64,000 nt of DNA, taken from an uncultured Prevotellaceae bacterium (GTDB taxonomy: Bacteria; Bacteroidota; Bacteroidia; Bacteroidales; Bacteroidaceae). The notes under the pieces are model-generated. The model did not search any database. It had not been told where the DNA came from and saw only the letters and a program-made list of their open reading frames with translations. Position numbers and translations under genes: made by a program. Where the stretch lies: positions 86,821-150,820 of the forward strand of contig CAMJZV010000005.1 of the NCBI GenBank assembly GCA_946410305.1, read 5' to 3'. Positions 7,942 to 17,448 of the stretch are shown in pieces; the first letter of the stretch is position 1; each line of letters starts with the position of its first letter.

Positions 7942-10900
7942 TAATCTTCGTATAGTTTACCACCACGCTGCTCGAAGATGTTGCTGAGGAGGGTGAGCTC
8001 CTTCATCTGCTTGTCGTAGGTGTTCTTGTCGACAATCTCCGTGAGCGATGCCAGTTGTTCGAGGATGTAGAAGTTGACAAGGCAGTCGTGCTTGGCAGCA
8101 TCGAAACGGTATTGCTCCAGTGAGCAGAACCACTTCATATACTGCACAGAGTTTGTCCACATCTTATTGATAATGTTCAACGCTTCTTTATTGTGACCCA
8201 GCGAAGCCCATGTGCGTGCCATATCGAGAGAGCCGGAACTGTAGTTGTGAGGTACGTTGAACGATGGAATCATCTTCTCCGTATAGCGCAGTACCTCTTC
8301 AGCTTTCTTCTCCTTGCCCTCGTACATCAGTTCCAGGGCCAGCTTGGACATCGTTCGACGGTGGGTGTAGCACATGCGCATGACGGTTTCGTCGAGATAG
8401 ATGCCTGGCTTGTCGATGCCACCGAACTTGAAGCGATGCATCACGTTGTCATAGGTCTTCTCGGTATCGAAGTTCTTGACACCTGAGATTGGTCTTCCCT
8501 CGTGTGTCGTTGTGAACGGCGTGATGCGGTAGGCCAGACCCTCGGTGATGACATTGTCACCAAGATTGATGTAGTTGTCATCGCCTACAGATACTGCCAC
8601 ATAGATGGGACGTTCCCAGTTGCACTGAGCCAACATCTCCAGAATCATGAGGTCGCCCTTGTATAATGCACGCTTGCCTTTTAGCGAGATGACCATCTTG
8701 TCAGGGATAGAGTCGGTAGCCATGAGCATGCCACTGCGACGTACGGCATCCTTGTCAATAGTCATATATAGCGTGTCGGTAGGTATCATGTGCAGGTCGG
8801 CATTCTTGGAACGTACCCAGTACTTCAGCACGTTCTTCAGCTCGAAGGGCTCGTCGCCAAACTGCTGGCGCGCTTCGTCTGGGTGCTGACGGTAGTGGTC
8901 GAGCACAGCCTCCTTCATCTCTGGTTCGATAGAGACATACTCGTTGGTACCTGCACAGTACTCGATGCGCTCCCATGAGATGGGCACGCTGGGAGAGTCG
9001 TAGGCTGGACGGCGCATCTGGTCGATGTACCAGTCGGTCTGCAGGTACGACAGATTGCATACACGAGCATCGGTGCGTACACCTTCTACATCCTGATTAT
9101 ACCAAAGAGGGAAGGTGTCGTTGTCGCCATTGGTGAAAATGATGGGGTTATTCTTGTCCTGCAGTGTCATCAGGTAGTTCTGTCCGAAGTCACGGCAGGT
9201 GTAGCGACCTGAACGGTCGTGATCATCCCATGTCTGCGAAGCCATCTGAATCGGAACAAACAGGCAAGCCAATGACACGATAGAGGCTAGTGCCACTAAG
9301 TTAACCTTCTTGAGTTTCTCCTTCAAGAGCTCGATGATTCCTGCCACGCCAATGCCACACCAGATAGCGTAGGCATAGAACGAACCAGCGTAGGCATAGT
9401 CACGCTCACGAGGCTGCGAAGGTGTCTGGTTCAGATAGATAACGATGGCCAAACCCGTCATGAAGAACAGGAAGAAGACCACCCAGAACTGGCGGATGCC
9501 CGTCTGGTCCTTGATATTGTTATGGTGCTTGCCTAGTGACTGCCAGAAGAGGCCGATAAGACCCAGAATGAGTGGCAGACAGTAGAAGACATTGTGTCCC
9601 TTGTTTTCCTTCAACTCGTCGGGCAGTTTGCTCTGGTCGCCTAAGCGCCAATTGTCAAACCAGTCGAAACCGGTAATCCAGTTGCCATGCTCCAACTCGC
9701 CATTACCCTGCAGGTCGTTCTGTCGACCGGCAAAGTTCCACATGAAGTAGCGCCAGTACATCCAGTTACACTGGTAAGAGATAAAGAAACGCATGTTCTC
9801 AAACTGTGAGGGAATCTTGACGCTAATCATCTCACCACAGCGGTCGTACATCTCCTCGCGTCCACTGATCTCACCCATCCAACTCTCGTAGTTGCCACGA
9901 TGAGCAGAGCTGTACATGCGGGGGAAGAACATGTTCTGTGCATACTGGTACTCGTCCTTGGTGCGTACAACGAAGTACTCATCCTTCTCATCGGGTGATG
10001 CTTTCTCCTTACGCTGCCAGACGGGATCGCCCTTCTTCATGACAGGCTTGCAGTATTCACCGTCCTTCTCTAAAGCCACCTGTGAAGTATAGGCTGGACC
10101 ATAGAACAGTGGGCGCTGGCCATACTGTTCACGACCCAGATATTCACCCAAGGTGAAGATATCCTCTGGTGAGTTCTGGTCCATCGGCGGGTTAGCAGAT
10201 GAACGGATGACAATGAGTGCGTAGCTAGAGTAGCCAATCATCAGCATCAGCATGCAGAGCAGTGAGGTGTTCTTGATGCGAGCGCTGACCAAAGCTTTTG
10301 GTTTCTGGCCACTGACCTTGACCTGATAGCCGAGGATGAACCATAAAATGACCAGTACCACAATACCGATGATGACTGCTGAATAACCGTGGCCGTAGAA
10401 GGGAATACCCAGCATGGCAACAGCCAGCAGGAATGCTGCGTTCTGACGCTTAGGAGCCTTATCATTATAGGTTTCATAGATAGCCCAGATGATGGTAGCT
10501 ACGAGCAGGAAGATATAGATAATCTCACCAGTATTGAACGGACAACCCAGCACATTGACAAAGAATAGCTCAAACCAGCCGCCGACCTGTACAATGCCTG
10601 GTACAACACCATAGAGCACTGCTGCCAGAATGACAACAGAGATAAACAGTGCAAAGAGTGAACCCTTCAAGTCGCGCTTCGGGTCGTCAATGGGGAACTT
10701 GCGATAGTAATAGACCAGCACGATGGCAGGCAGACACAGCAGATTCAGCAGGTGAACGCCAATGGAGAGGCCAGTCATATACATGATGAGTACCAGCCAG
10801 CGGTCGGCATGAGGCTGGTCGGCCTGGTCTTCCCATTTCAGAATCAACCAGAAGACGACAGCCGTAAAGGCGCTGGAATAGGCATAAACCTCGCCCTCTA

Positions 10901-11348
10901 CTGCTGAGAACCAGAACGTGTCGCTGAACGTATAGATGAGGGCACCCACCATAGCGGAGGCCTCAATGGCTATCCATTTATATAAAGGTATATCCTTCAG
11001 CGTTACTGCGTTGCGGAAATCCTCCTGTTTGATGAGCAGGCGGCGTACCAAGTGCGAGATGGTCCAAAACAGGAACAGTATAGTGGCTGCCGATAACAGC
11101 GCACTCATCATGTTCACCATGAGAGCCACCTGTGAGGGGTCGCTGGCAAACTGAGAGAACAGATTGGCTGTCAGCATGAAGAACGGTGCACCGGGTGGGT
11201 GACCGATTTCCAGTTTGTAGCCTGTAGAGATAAATTCCGGACAATCCCAGAAGGATGCTGTGGGTTCAACGGTGGAGCAATACACAAAAGCAGCGATGGC
11301 AAAGGTCAGCCAGCCCAATATGTTGTCCACGATTCTGAATTGTTTCAT
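7941..11348 (-). CDS. DUF2723 / GT117-type membrane glycosyltransferase-like protein
   Basis: A 1135-residue protein. The N-terminal ~400 residues hold many transmembrane helices with the family motif TASFWDCPEFISTGYKLE and GHPPGAPFF, as in DUF2723 (GT-C fold, CAZy GT117). A large soluble region follows, with further helices near the middle (FWVVFFLFFMTGLAIVIYL) and motifs RERDYAYAGSFY and TNGDNDTFPLWY; the C-terminus is TPR-like helical. It is probably involved in protein or envelope glycosylation, but substrate and acceptor are not known. The start is set at the ATG 11346-11348, because an upstream TTG in frame falls at the predicted transcription start. It is coupled to the deacetylase downstream. 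Confidence 0.85.
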   Translation of the reverse strand: MKQFRIVDNILGWLTFAIAAFVYCSTVEPTASFWDCPEFISTGYKLEIGHPPGAPFFMLTANLFSQFASDPSQVALMVNMMSALLSAATILFLFWTISHLVRRLLIKQEDFRNAVTLKDIPLYKWIAIEASAMVGALIYTFSDTFWFSAVEGEVYAYSSAFTAVVFWLILKWEDQADQPHADRWLVLIMYMTGLSIGVHLLNLLCLPAIVLVYYYRKFPIDDPKRDLKGSLFALFISVVILAAVLYGVVPGIVQVGGWFELFFVNVLGCPFNTGEIIYIFLLVATIIWAIYETYNDKAPKRQNAAFLLAVAMLGIPFYGHGYSAVIIGIVVLVILWFILGYQVKVSGQKPKALVSARIKNTSLLCMLMLMIGYSSYALIVIRSSANPPMDQNSPEDIFTLGEYLGREQYGQRPLFYGPAYTSQVALEKDGEYCKPVMKKGDPVWQRKEKASPDEKDEYFVVRTKDEYQYAQNMFFPRMYSSAHRGNYESWMGEISGREEMYDRCGEMISVKIPSQFENMRFFISYQCNWMYWRYFMWNFAGRQNDLQGNGELEHGNWITGFDWFDNWRLGDQSKLPDELKENKGHNVFYCLPLILGLIGLFWQSLGKHHNNIKDQTGIRQFWVVFFLFFMTGLAIVIYLNQTPSQPRERDYAYAGSFYAYAIWCGIGVAGIIELLKEKLKKVNLVALASIVSLACLFVPIQMASQTWDDHDRSGRYTCRDFGQNYLMTLQDKNNPIIFTNGDNDTFPLWYNQDVEGVRTDARVCNLSYLQTDWYIDQMRRPAYDSPSVPISWERIEYCAGTNEYVSIEPEMKEAVLDHYRQHPDEARQQFGDEPFELKNVLKYWVRSKNADLHMIPTDTLYMTIDKDAVRRSGMLMATDSIPDKMVISLKGKRALYKGDLMILEMLAQCNWERPIYVAVSVGDDNYINLGDNVITEGLAYRITPFTTTHEGRPISGVKNFDTEKTYDNVMHRFKFGGIDKPGIYLDETVMRMCYTHRRTMSKLALELMYEGKEKKAEEVLRYTEKMIPSFNVPHNYSSGSLDMARTWASLGHNKEALNIINKMWTNSVQYMKWFCSLEQYRFDAAKHDCLVNFYILEQLASLTEIVDKNTYDKQMKELTLLSNIFEQRGGKLYED

Positions 11349-11382
11349 TATCTGATTGTTGATTGATTTTCGTTCCAACCTG

Positions 11383-11390
11383 CAAAGGTA
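11383..11390 (-). promoter_or_regulatory. -7 promoter element of the DUF2723-deacetylase unit
   Basis: TACCTTTG read on the minus strand, about 35 bases before the ATG at 11348. No clear -33 TTTG is visible because the upstream bases are a tandem repeat. Confidence 0.6.
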
Positions 11391-11400
11391 ATATTTATAA

Positions 11401-11428
11401 TGAAGAATGAAGAATGAAGAATGAAGAA
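11401..11428. repeat. Tandem heptamer repeat TGAAGAA x4
   Basis: Four exact copies of TGAAGAA between the DUF2723 promoter and the YqaA gene. The reverse-complement form (ATTCTTC) recurs at 40963-41012, so it is a dispersed microsatellite-like intergenic repeat. Confidence 0.8.
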
Positions 11429-11464
11429 TTTGCTGCAGCCTTGTTTTTTTTAACGTTTAAACAG

Positions 11465-11917
11465 CTATATAAACAGTTGTGCACCATATATCAGGACCAA
11501 GTAGCGCAGAAATTTTCCCAATGCGATGCTGGTCAGCGAGATGGGGATGTTGGCACGCATCAGTCCTAAGACGATAGTGATTGCCGAGCCCAGCAGAGGT
11601 ACAAAGGCAAAGAATCCCATCCAGGCGCCATGGCCTCCCATAAAGCGGGTTGCCTTGTCAAGGTCTTGCTGTTTGACATGCAGGTATTTCTCTATCCACT
11701 CTATCTTTCCCTGACGTCCTACGAAATAGTTGAACATACCACCAGCCACATTGCCGATAGTGCCATAGATGATGAGTCCCCATGGGTCTAATCCAGCAGC
11801 CAACAGTCCTGTCATTACCGCCTCGCTGGAGAACGGGAAGAAGGAACCGGCAATGAAGGCTGTAATCAGCATGCCCCAATAGCCGTAGCTGATTAAGAGA
11901 GAGATGAGAAAATCCAT
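11465..11917 (-). CDS. YqaA/DedA-type (SNARE-associated) membrane protein
   Basis: A 150-residue inner-membrane protein with about four helices. AFIAGSFFPFSSEAVMTGLLAAG at the N-terminus and the glycine-rich GTIGNVAGGMFNYFVGR are hallmarks of the YqaA branch of the DedA/VTT superfamily. The re-entrant loop FFAFVPLLGSAITIVLGLMR is present. Members are linked to membrane lipid scrambling and envelope homeostasis. The exact role of this short branch is unknown. Its start overlaps the end of the upstream membrane protein gene by 25 bases. Confidence 0.85.
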   Translation of the reverse strand: MDFLISLLISYGYWGMLITAFIAGSFFPFSSEAVMTGLLAAGLDPWGLIIYGTIGNVAGGMFNYFVGRQGKIEWIEKYLHVKQQDLDKATRFMGGHGAWMGFFAFVPLLGSAITIVLGLMRANIPISLTSIALGKFLRYLVLIYGAQLFI

Positions 11918-12831
11918 ATATTGTAGATGGTCAAAAGAAGCGTAGCACTGGTAATGACCAAGAAAGTGATGTTTGTCAACTTGGTGGATGAGAGTGCTAT
12001 AAAGTGGGCTATCAACGGTGAGGTGTTGAGAATCATGATGAGCAGCATGGCATTAAAGTGCTGTGGCTGCAAAAACAGAAAAAGAAAGGCTGCCAGATCC
12101 ATCCAGATAAAGAAGCCAAAGAACATGCGGATGCGTATCTTGTCTAGGTAGCTTTTATGGATGTGATGTACAATGCCGATAATGGCCAGTAGGCTGACCA
12201 AAGCCAGTGTAGCCTTTTGGCTGTCGCTGATGCCATATAGGTTGAAGGGCTCTTCAAAGACAGTCAGCGCTGTAAAATGATTGATGATAGTTGAATAGTC
12301 CTGCTGATAAAGCAGCCATGTTATGTAGAACCAGTAGGGTGTCAGCAGTCCTAACAGTGATGCTATCCAGGTTCGCCATGACAACGACATGATGTTGGTA
12401 ATCATCATCAGCCAGATAAGTGGCAAGAAGAACAGTACATGGATGTAGGCTATCGATGCCAAACCGAAAGAGAGGAAGGCATAATAGGTGATTCCTGCTG
12501 AATCTTTGTTCTGGTAGGTGGTAAACAATAGTAGGATAGATGCTGCCAGAGACATCATCATGGAGGCTTCATGGAGGGCAGGGAAGAGAAAACATGCACA
12601 ACAGGTTAATGCCAGGAACGCACTGCTTACCATACGTGAGAAAATGCGTATCAGCGCATTGATGTTGTTGAGCTCTACCATCAGATAGGTGGTGATGCCA
12701 TAGCATACCAGCTCCCACCACCAATGATGGGTCAGTATGCCACAGAAGAGCCACACCACCACGGCATAAACCGTAGTGGCGGGCATGGTTATCTTGCTTT
12801 CTGCAATCCTATTCTGTAACAGTTTCCTCAC
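11893..12831 (-). CDS. Polytopic membrane protein of unknown function
   Basis: A 312-residue protein with roughly nine to ten hydrophobic helices, and basic residues at the N-terminus (MRKLLQNR). I recognise no catalytic motif. It sits between purD and the YqaA gene, overlapping the latter by 25 bases, and I would group it with conserved Bacteroidales membrane proteins of the same setting. An alternative start at the internal Met16 is possible. No function is proposed. Confidence 0.75.
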   Translation of the reverse strand: MRKLLQNRIAESKITMPATTVYAVVVWLFCGILTHHWWWELVCYGITTYLMVELNNINALIRIFSRMVSSAFLALTCCACFLFPALHEASMMMSLAASILLLFTTYQNKDSAGITYYAFLSFGLASIAYIHVLFFLPLIWLMMITNIMSLSWRTWIASLLGLLTPYWFYITWLLYQQDYSTIINHFTALTVFEEPFNLYGISDSQKATLALVSLLAIIGIVHHIHKSYLDKIRIRMFFGFFIWMDLAAFLFLFLQPQHFNAMLLIMILNTSPLIAHFIALSSTKLTNITFLVITSATLLLTIYNIWIFSSLS

Positions 12832-12866
12832 TATTCGTTATTCACTATTCATTAGCGAAGCGCCTT

Positions 12867-14153
12867 CTATAGGTCTGCTCCTATGTCGCGACGGAAATAT
12901 CTGTCAGTAAACTGAATCTTTTGGGCCTCCTCAAATGATTTCTGCAGTGCCTCACTCTTGTTCTTTCCATACGATGACACAGCAATGACGCGTCCACCAT
13001 TTGTAACGATTTTCCCGTCCTTGAGTGCGGTACCTGCATGGAAGACAATGCTGCCATCAACCTTGTCAATGCCACTCATCTCATAGCCTTTCTGGTATGC
13101 CTGAGGATAACCGCCGCTGACCAGCATGACGCAGACGGCGGCACGCTCGTCGAACTCAATGGCGCGCTGATTAAGATTGCCAGCTGCCACACCCTCAAAG
13201 AGGTCTACAATGTCACTCTTCAGGCGGAGCATAACGCTTTCCGTCTCTGGGTCGCCCATACGGCAGTTGTATTCGATAACGTAGGGCTCGGGCTCACCTG
13301 TCGGTGTGTTTGTGCGGTTGATTAGACCGAAGAAGATAAAACCTTTATAATCGATGCCATCGGCTTTCAGTCCCTCCACGGTAGGACGAATGATGCGGTT
13401 TTCTACCTTCTGCATCCATTCCTTGGTAGCGAAGGGGACAGGGCTGACAGAGCCCATACCACCGGTATTCAGGCCAGTGTCTCCCTCACCAATGCGCTTA
13501 TAGTCTTTAGCCTCGGGCAGTATTTTGTAGTGGTCGCCATCAGTGAGTACGAAGACGCTACACTCGATACCACTCATAAACTCCTCGATGACCACGCGAC
13601 TGCTGGCATTGCCGAACATGCCTCCCAGCATCTCCTGCAGTTCCTTCTTGGCTTCGTCGAGAGTAGGGAGGATGAGAACACCTTTACCGGCACAGAGACC
13701 GTCGGCTTTCAATACGTAGGGAGCCTCGAGGGTTTCTAGGAAGGCTAAACCTTCCTGCACGTGTTCGCCGTCGAACGTCTCATAGCGGGCTGTCGGAATA
13801 TTGTGACGCATCATGAATGCTTTAGCGAAGTCCTTAGAGCCTTCTAATACTGCACCAGCCTTTGATGGACCTATGACGGGGATGTTCTTCGTGCGTTCGT
13901 CGACCTTCATGTCGTCGTAGATACCTTTTACCAATGGGTCTTCTGGTCCGACAACCACCATGTCAATAGCTTTGTCGACACAGAATTGCTTGATGGCCTC
14001 GAAGTCGTCTGCCTTCATGGCAACGTTCTCTCCGCAATCTCCTGTGCCACCATTGCCTGGTGCAATGTACAGTTTCTCACACTTCTCACTCTGAGCAATT
14101 TTCCAGGCCAGCGCATGCTCGCGTCCGCCACTGCCTAAAAGTAGTATTTTCAT
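12867..14153 (-). CDS. purD: Phosphoribosylamine-glycine ligase
   Basis: A 428-residue ATP-grasp enzyme joining glycine to phosphoribosylamine, step 2 of purine synthesis, in the cytoplasm. The N-terminus [18 protein letters not shown] is diagnostic. ATP-grasp signatures follow: [43 protein letters not shown] and [12 protein letters not shown]. The start is at 14153 where this N-terminus begins; the frame is open for 49 codons upstream, but that part covers an intergenic repeat and the end of serB. It lies 52 bases after serB on the same strand. Confidence 0.95.
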   Translation of the reverse strand: MKILLLGSGGREHALAWKIAQSEKCEKLYIAPGNGGTGDCGENVAMKADDFEAIKQFCVDKAIDMVVVGPEDPLVKGIYDDMKVDERTKNIPVIGPSKAGAVLEGSKDFAKAFMMRHNIPTARYETFDGEHVQEGLAFLETLEAPYVLKADGLCAGKGVLILPTLDEAKKELQEMLGGMFGNASSRVVIEEFMSGIECSVFVLTDGDHYKILPEAKDYKRIGEGDTGLNTGGMGSVSPVPFATKEWMQKVENRIIRPTVEGLKADGIDYKGFIFFGLINRTNTPTGEPEPYVIEYNCRMGDPETESVMLRLKSDIVDLFEGVAAGNLNQRAIEFDERAAVCVMLVSGGYPQAYQKGYEMSGIDKVDGSIVFHAGTALKDGKIVTNGGRVIAVSSYGKNKSEALQKSFEEAQKIQFTDRYFRRDIGADL

Positions 14154-14159
14154 TGTTTT

Positions 14160-14205
14160 TATTGTTTTTTCCGATATTTCGAGGTTTCGATATTCCGATA
14201 TTTCG
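14160..14205. repeat. CGATATTTCGA-type short repeats between serB and purD
   Basis: Copies of CGATATTTCG and CGAGGTTTCG fill the spacer. The same units are found at 39798-39876 before the porin gene, so they belong to a dispersed intergenic repeat family. Confidence 0.6.
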
Positions 14206-15438
14206 TTATAGTTTACCTTGTTCTCCAAGATAGCTGTCCTTGAAGCCGAGGAAATAGAGCACGCCATCCAATCCGATGGTGTTGATGCTCTGCTTGGCAT
14301 TCGCTACCACACGGGGCTTGGCGTGGAAAGCAATACCAAGACCGGCCTCACTGATCATGGGCAGGTCATTGGCACCATCACCTACGGCGATAGTCTGTGC
14401 CAAATTCACTTTCTCTACCTGTGCGATGAGCTTGAGCAACTCGGCCTTACGGTGACCGTCTACAATCTCACCGACATAACGGCCGGTCAATTTACCGTCT
14501 TCACCTACCTCCAATTCGTTAGCATAGACGTAGTCGATGCCATAGCGGCGCTGTAGGTATTCGCCAAAGTAGGTGAAACCACCCGAGAGGATGGCAATCT
14601 TATAGCCACAGGTTTTGAGAATGCTCATCAGTCGGTCAACACCTTCTGTGATGGGCAAGTGCTCGGCGATATCCTGCATGACACTGACATCCAGGCCTTT
14701 CAGTAGTGCTACACGACGGGTGAAACTCTCCTTGAAGTCAATCTCACCGCGCATAGCACTCTCTGTGATGGCACGAACCTGGTCGCCAACACCGTTGCGC
14801 TCAGCCAGTTCATCAATACACTCTGTCTGAATCAGCGTAGAGTCCATATCGAAGCAGATGAGACGGCGCATGCGTCGGAACATGTCGTCTTTCTGGAACG
14901 AGAAGTCTATCTCCATCTCACTCGACAGCTTCATCAGTTTGCGTTGCATCTCCTGACGGTTGATGGGTTCGCCACGTAGTGAGAACTGGATACAAGCACG
15001 GGTATGCTTGTCAAGTTGCTTGATACTCTTTCTACCTGTCAGACGCAGAATGCTATCGATGTTCAGTCCCTGATCGGCAAGAATGCGTGTGGCAGCCTCT
15101 ATCTGGCGTGCCTCCAACTGACGACCCAACACCATGAGGATGTAACGGTTCTTGCCCTGGTGACCAACCCAGTCTTCATATTCGTCATCACTGATAGGTG
15201 CAAAACCGATGTTGACACTCAACTCAGTGGCCTTGAACAGTAACTCTTTCATGGCCAGTCCAGACTTCATCTCGTCGATACGCATCAAAATGCCCAGCGA
15301 CAAGGTGCTATGGATGTCTGCCTGACCGATATCTAGAATCTGAGCATCGTACTTGGCAAGGATGCCCATTACTGCGGCTGTCAGTCCAGGACGGTCTTGT
15401 CCTGTGATACGAATTAAAATCTGCTCCTCTTTCATCAT
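14206..15438 (-). CDS. serB: Phosphoserine phosphatase with N-terminal ACT domains
   Basis: A 410-residue HAD-family enzyme making L-serine from phosphoserine. An ACT domain (residues ~5-80, [16 protein letters not shown]) and a second, weaker ACT-like region (~98-175) precede the HAD domain. The nucleophile motif is FDMDST with Asp197 and Asp199. [10 protein letters not shown] (motif 2) and [20 protein letters not shown] (motifs 3/4) follow. The ACT part probably senses serine. It begins 6 bases after the dipeptidyl-peptidase stop. Two adjacent Met codons are possible starts (15438 or 15435). Confidence 0.94.
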   Translation of the reverse strand: MMKEEQILIRITGQDRPGLTAAVMGILAKYDAQILDIGQADIHSTLSLGILMRIDEMKSGLAMKELLFKATELSVNIGFAPISDDEYEDWVGHQGKNRYILMVLGRQLEARQIEAATRILADQGLNIDSILRLTGRKSIKQLDKHTRACIQFSLRGEPINRQEMQRKLMKLSSEMEIDFSFQKDDMFRRMRRLICFDMDSTLIQTECIDELAERNGVGDQVRAITESAMRGEIDFKESFTRRVALLKGLDVSVMQDIAEHLPITEGVDRLMSILKTCGYKIAILSGGFTYFGEYLQRRYGIDYVYANELEVGEDGKLTGRYVGEIVDGHRKAELLKLIAQVEKVNLAQTIAVGDGANDLPMISEAGLGIAFHAKPRVVANAKQSINTIGLDGVLYFLGFKDSYLGEQGKL

Positions 15439-15444
15439 TATTCC

Positions 15445-17448
15445 TTATTTTAAGTAGTCTTCAAAATACTGTGTAATACGCTCATGCAGATGCACACTGG
15501 CATGGCCACGCATGTTGTGTTGTTCACCTGGGTAGGCAAAGAAATCTGGCTGGGTGCCAGCCTTGATGCAGGCGTCAAGGAACGACAGACAGTGCTGAGG
15601 TACAACGGTGTTATCGTTGTAGCCAGTGATAATCTGCAGTTTACCCTTTAGGTTCTTTGCTTTGTCAATGAGGCTGCTCTTGGCATATCCTTCTGGGTTG
15701 TTTTGAGGGGTGCCCATATAACGCTCACCATACATGACCTCATACCATTTCCAATCGATAACAGGACCACCGGCAACACCCACTTTGAAGACGTCGGGGT
15801 AGTTGAGCATCAGTGAGATGGTCATAAAGCCGCCGAAGCTCCATCCGTGAACACCCATTCTGTTGGCATCCACATACGGCAGACTCTTCAGATACTCCAC
15901 ACCCTTCATCTGGTCTTGCATCTCTATCTGCCCTAACTGATGGAAGGTTGCCTGCTCAAACTCCAGGCCGCGATTCTCTGAACCGCGATTGTCGAGGATG
16001 AACAGCACATAACCCTTTTGTGCCATATAGGTTTCCCAGGAACGACTGGCCCAGTGCCAGCTGGCTTCCACGTTGTGGGCATGAGGACCGCCATAGACAT
16101 AAACTACAGTGGGGTATTTCTTTGTGGCGTCAAAATCGTGAGGCTTTACCATACGGTAGTATAGGTCGGTCACGCCATCTGCTGCCTTGATGGTGCCACT
16201 CTCGAAGATGGGCTGCTCGTAGCCTTCCCATGGGTCTGCAGCTGTAAAGAGACGGGTCGCTTTAGCTGTCTGCGTAGAAACGAGATTGATATTGCGTGGT
16301 ACGTCAGGCTCTGTATAACGGTCAATGAGATACAGGCCACTCTCCGACAGTTCGCCTCGGTGTGAACCGCGACCATTGTCAAGCAGGGTACGCTTGCTCG
16401 TCTTAATGCTTACAATATAAATATTACGTTGAATAGCGTTCTTCTCGTTCGAGACGATGATGATGCTCTTGTCTTTCTTGTTAAAGCCCAGTACATCTTC
16501 AACGACCCACTGTCCCTTGGTCAACTGCTTCAGCAACTCTCCCTTATTATTAAATAGGTATAGATGGTTATATCCGTCGCGCTGACTCTGCATCATGAAC
16601 TTCGTATCATCCCATGGTAGGAATACGATGGGATGCATCGGTTCTACATATTTGTCGCTGGTCTCGCGATAAAGTTCGGCGATGCGCATGCCTGTCGTGG
16701 CATCGTAGCTGACGAGTCGGCAGTCGTTCTGAGCGCGGTTCAGCTCAAACATGTAAATAATCTTGGAGTCGGGGCTCCAGGCAATGTTGGTGAAGTAGAT
16801 GGGGGTAGAGGTGGCGACAGAGTCACCGCATACGGAACCAACAGGCGTCTTGAGATAGACGGTCTTGTCGGTATTGATGTCATAGACGCCGACTGTCACC
16901 ACGTGGGCATTCATGCCTGCCATAGGGTATTTGTCGGGCTCGTAGGTGGCTTCGCGAGGGAAAATATTCACCTGCGGATAGTCGGTCACCATGCTCTGAT
17001 CCATGCGGTAGAACGCCAGACGTTGGCCATCAGGGCTCCAGAAAGTTCCTTTGTTGATGCCAAACTCATTTCTGTGTACGGCAGAACCGTACACAATCTC
17101 GCGGCTGCCGTCAGTGGTCAGTTGGTGTTCCTTGCCCTGTGCATCAACAACATACAGCTGATGGTCCTTGATGATTGTTGTGGCTTTTGCACTGCCTTTC
17201 CGTTCGTTGTTCTCGTCGTCGGTAAGGGGACGGATGTCTTTGCCTGTTTTCTTGTCAACGAGGAAACACTGCTCCTTGTCGATACGTACCAGCTCGTCGC
17301 CCCACCATGCATACCATTTGTTTTCTGGCTGCAGGTTACGGTAGTTGTTGCCACCGAAGTTCAGGTCTTCCAGGGTGAAGAGTTTTTTTTCTTGGCCACT
17401 CATGGACAGTGTTGTGCAAAGTAACAATAACAGAAACTTAATCTTCAT
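15445..17448 (-). CDS. Secreted dipeptidyl-peptidase IV family serine peptidase (S9)
   Basis: A 667-residue peptidase with a signal peptide (MKIKFLLLLLCTTLSMSGQ). An N-terminal beta-propeller contains FWSPDGQRLAFYRMDQS and NIAWSPDSKIIYM repeats. The C-terminal alpha/beta-hydrolase has the nucleophile in GWSFGGFM, the acid in TGYNDNTV and the histidine in PGEQHNMRGH. It would release dipeptides from proline-containing peptides in the periplasm or at the surface, feeding peptide use. It is slightly shorter than typical DPP-IV. The frame is open 122 codons further upstream within the methyltransferase tail, but the signal peptide fixes the start at 17448 (17451 is equivalent). The start overlaps the upstream gene by 11 bases. 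Confidence 0.92.
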   Translation of the reverse strand: MKIKFLLLLLCTTLSMSGQEKKLFTLEDLNFGGNNYRNLQPENKWYAWWGDELVRIDKEQCFLVDKKTGKDIRPLTDDENNERKGSAKATTIIKDHQLYVVDAQGKEHQLTTDGSREIVYGSAVHRNEFGINKGTFWSPDGQRLAFYRMDQSMVTDYPQVNIFPREATYEPDKYPMAGMNAHVVTVGVYDINTDKTVYLKTPVGSVCGDSVATSTPIYFTNIAWSPDSKIIYMFELNRAQNDCRLVSYDATTGMRIAELYRETSDKYVEPMHPIVFLPWDDTKFMMQSQRDGYNHLYLFNNKGELLKQLTKGQWVVEDVLGFNKKDKSIIIVSNEKNAIQRNIYIVSIKTSKRTLLDNGRGSHRGELSESGLYLIDRYTEPDVPRNINLVSTQTAKATRLFTAADPWEGYEQPIFESGTIKAADGVTDLYYRMVKPHDFDATKKYPTVVYVYGGPHAHNVEASWHWASRSWETYMAQKGYVLFILDNRGSENRGLEFEQATFHQLGQIEMQDQMKGVEYLKSLPYVDANRMGVHGWSFGGFMTISLMLNYPDVFKVGVAGGPVIDWKWYEVMYGERYMGTPQNNPEGYAKSSLIDKAKNLKGKLQIITGYNDNTVVPQHCLSFLDACIKAGTQPDFFAYPGEQHNMRGHASVHLHERITQYFEDYLK

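Noticed and set aside
11349..11378. A TTG start extending the DUF2723 protein by ten residues
   Set aside because: The TTG lies at the predicted transcription start itself, and the ATG at 11348 begins a normal N-terminus.
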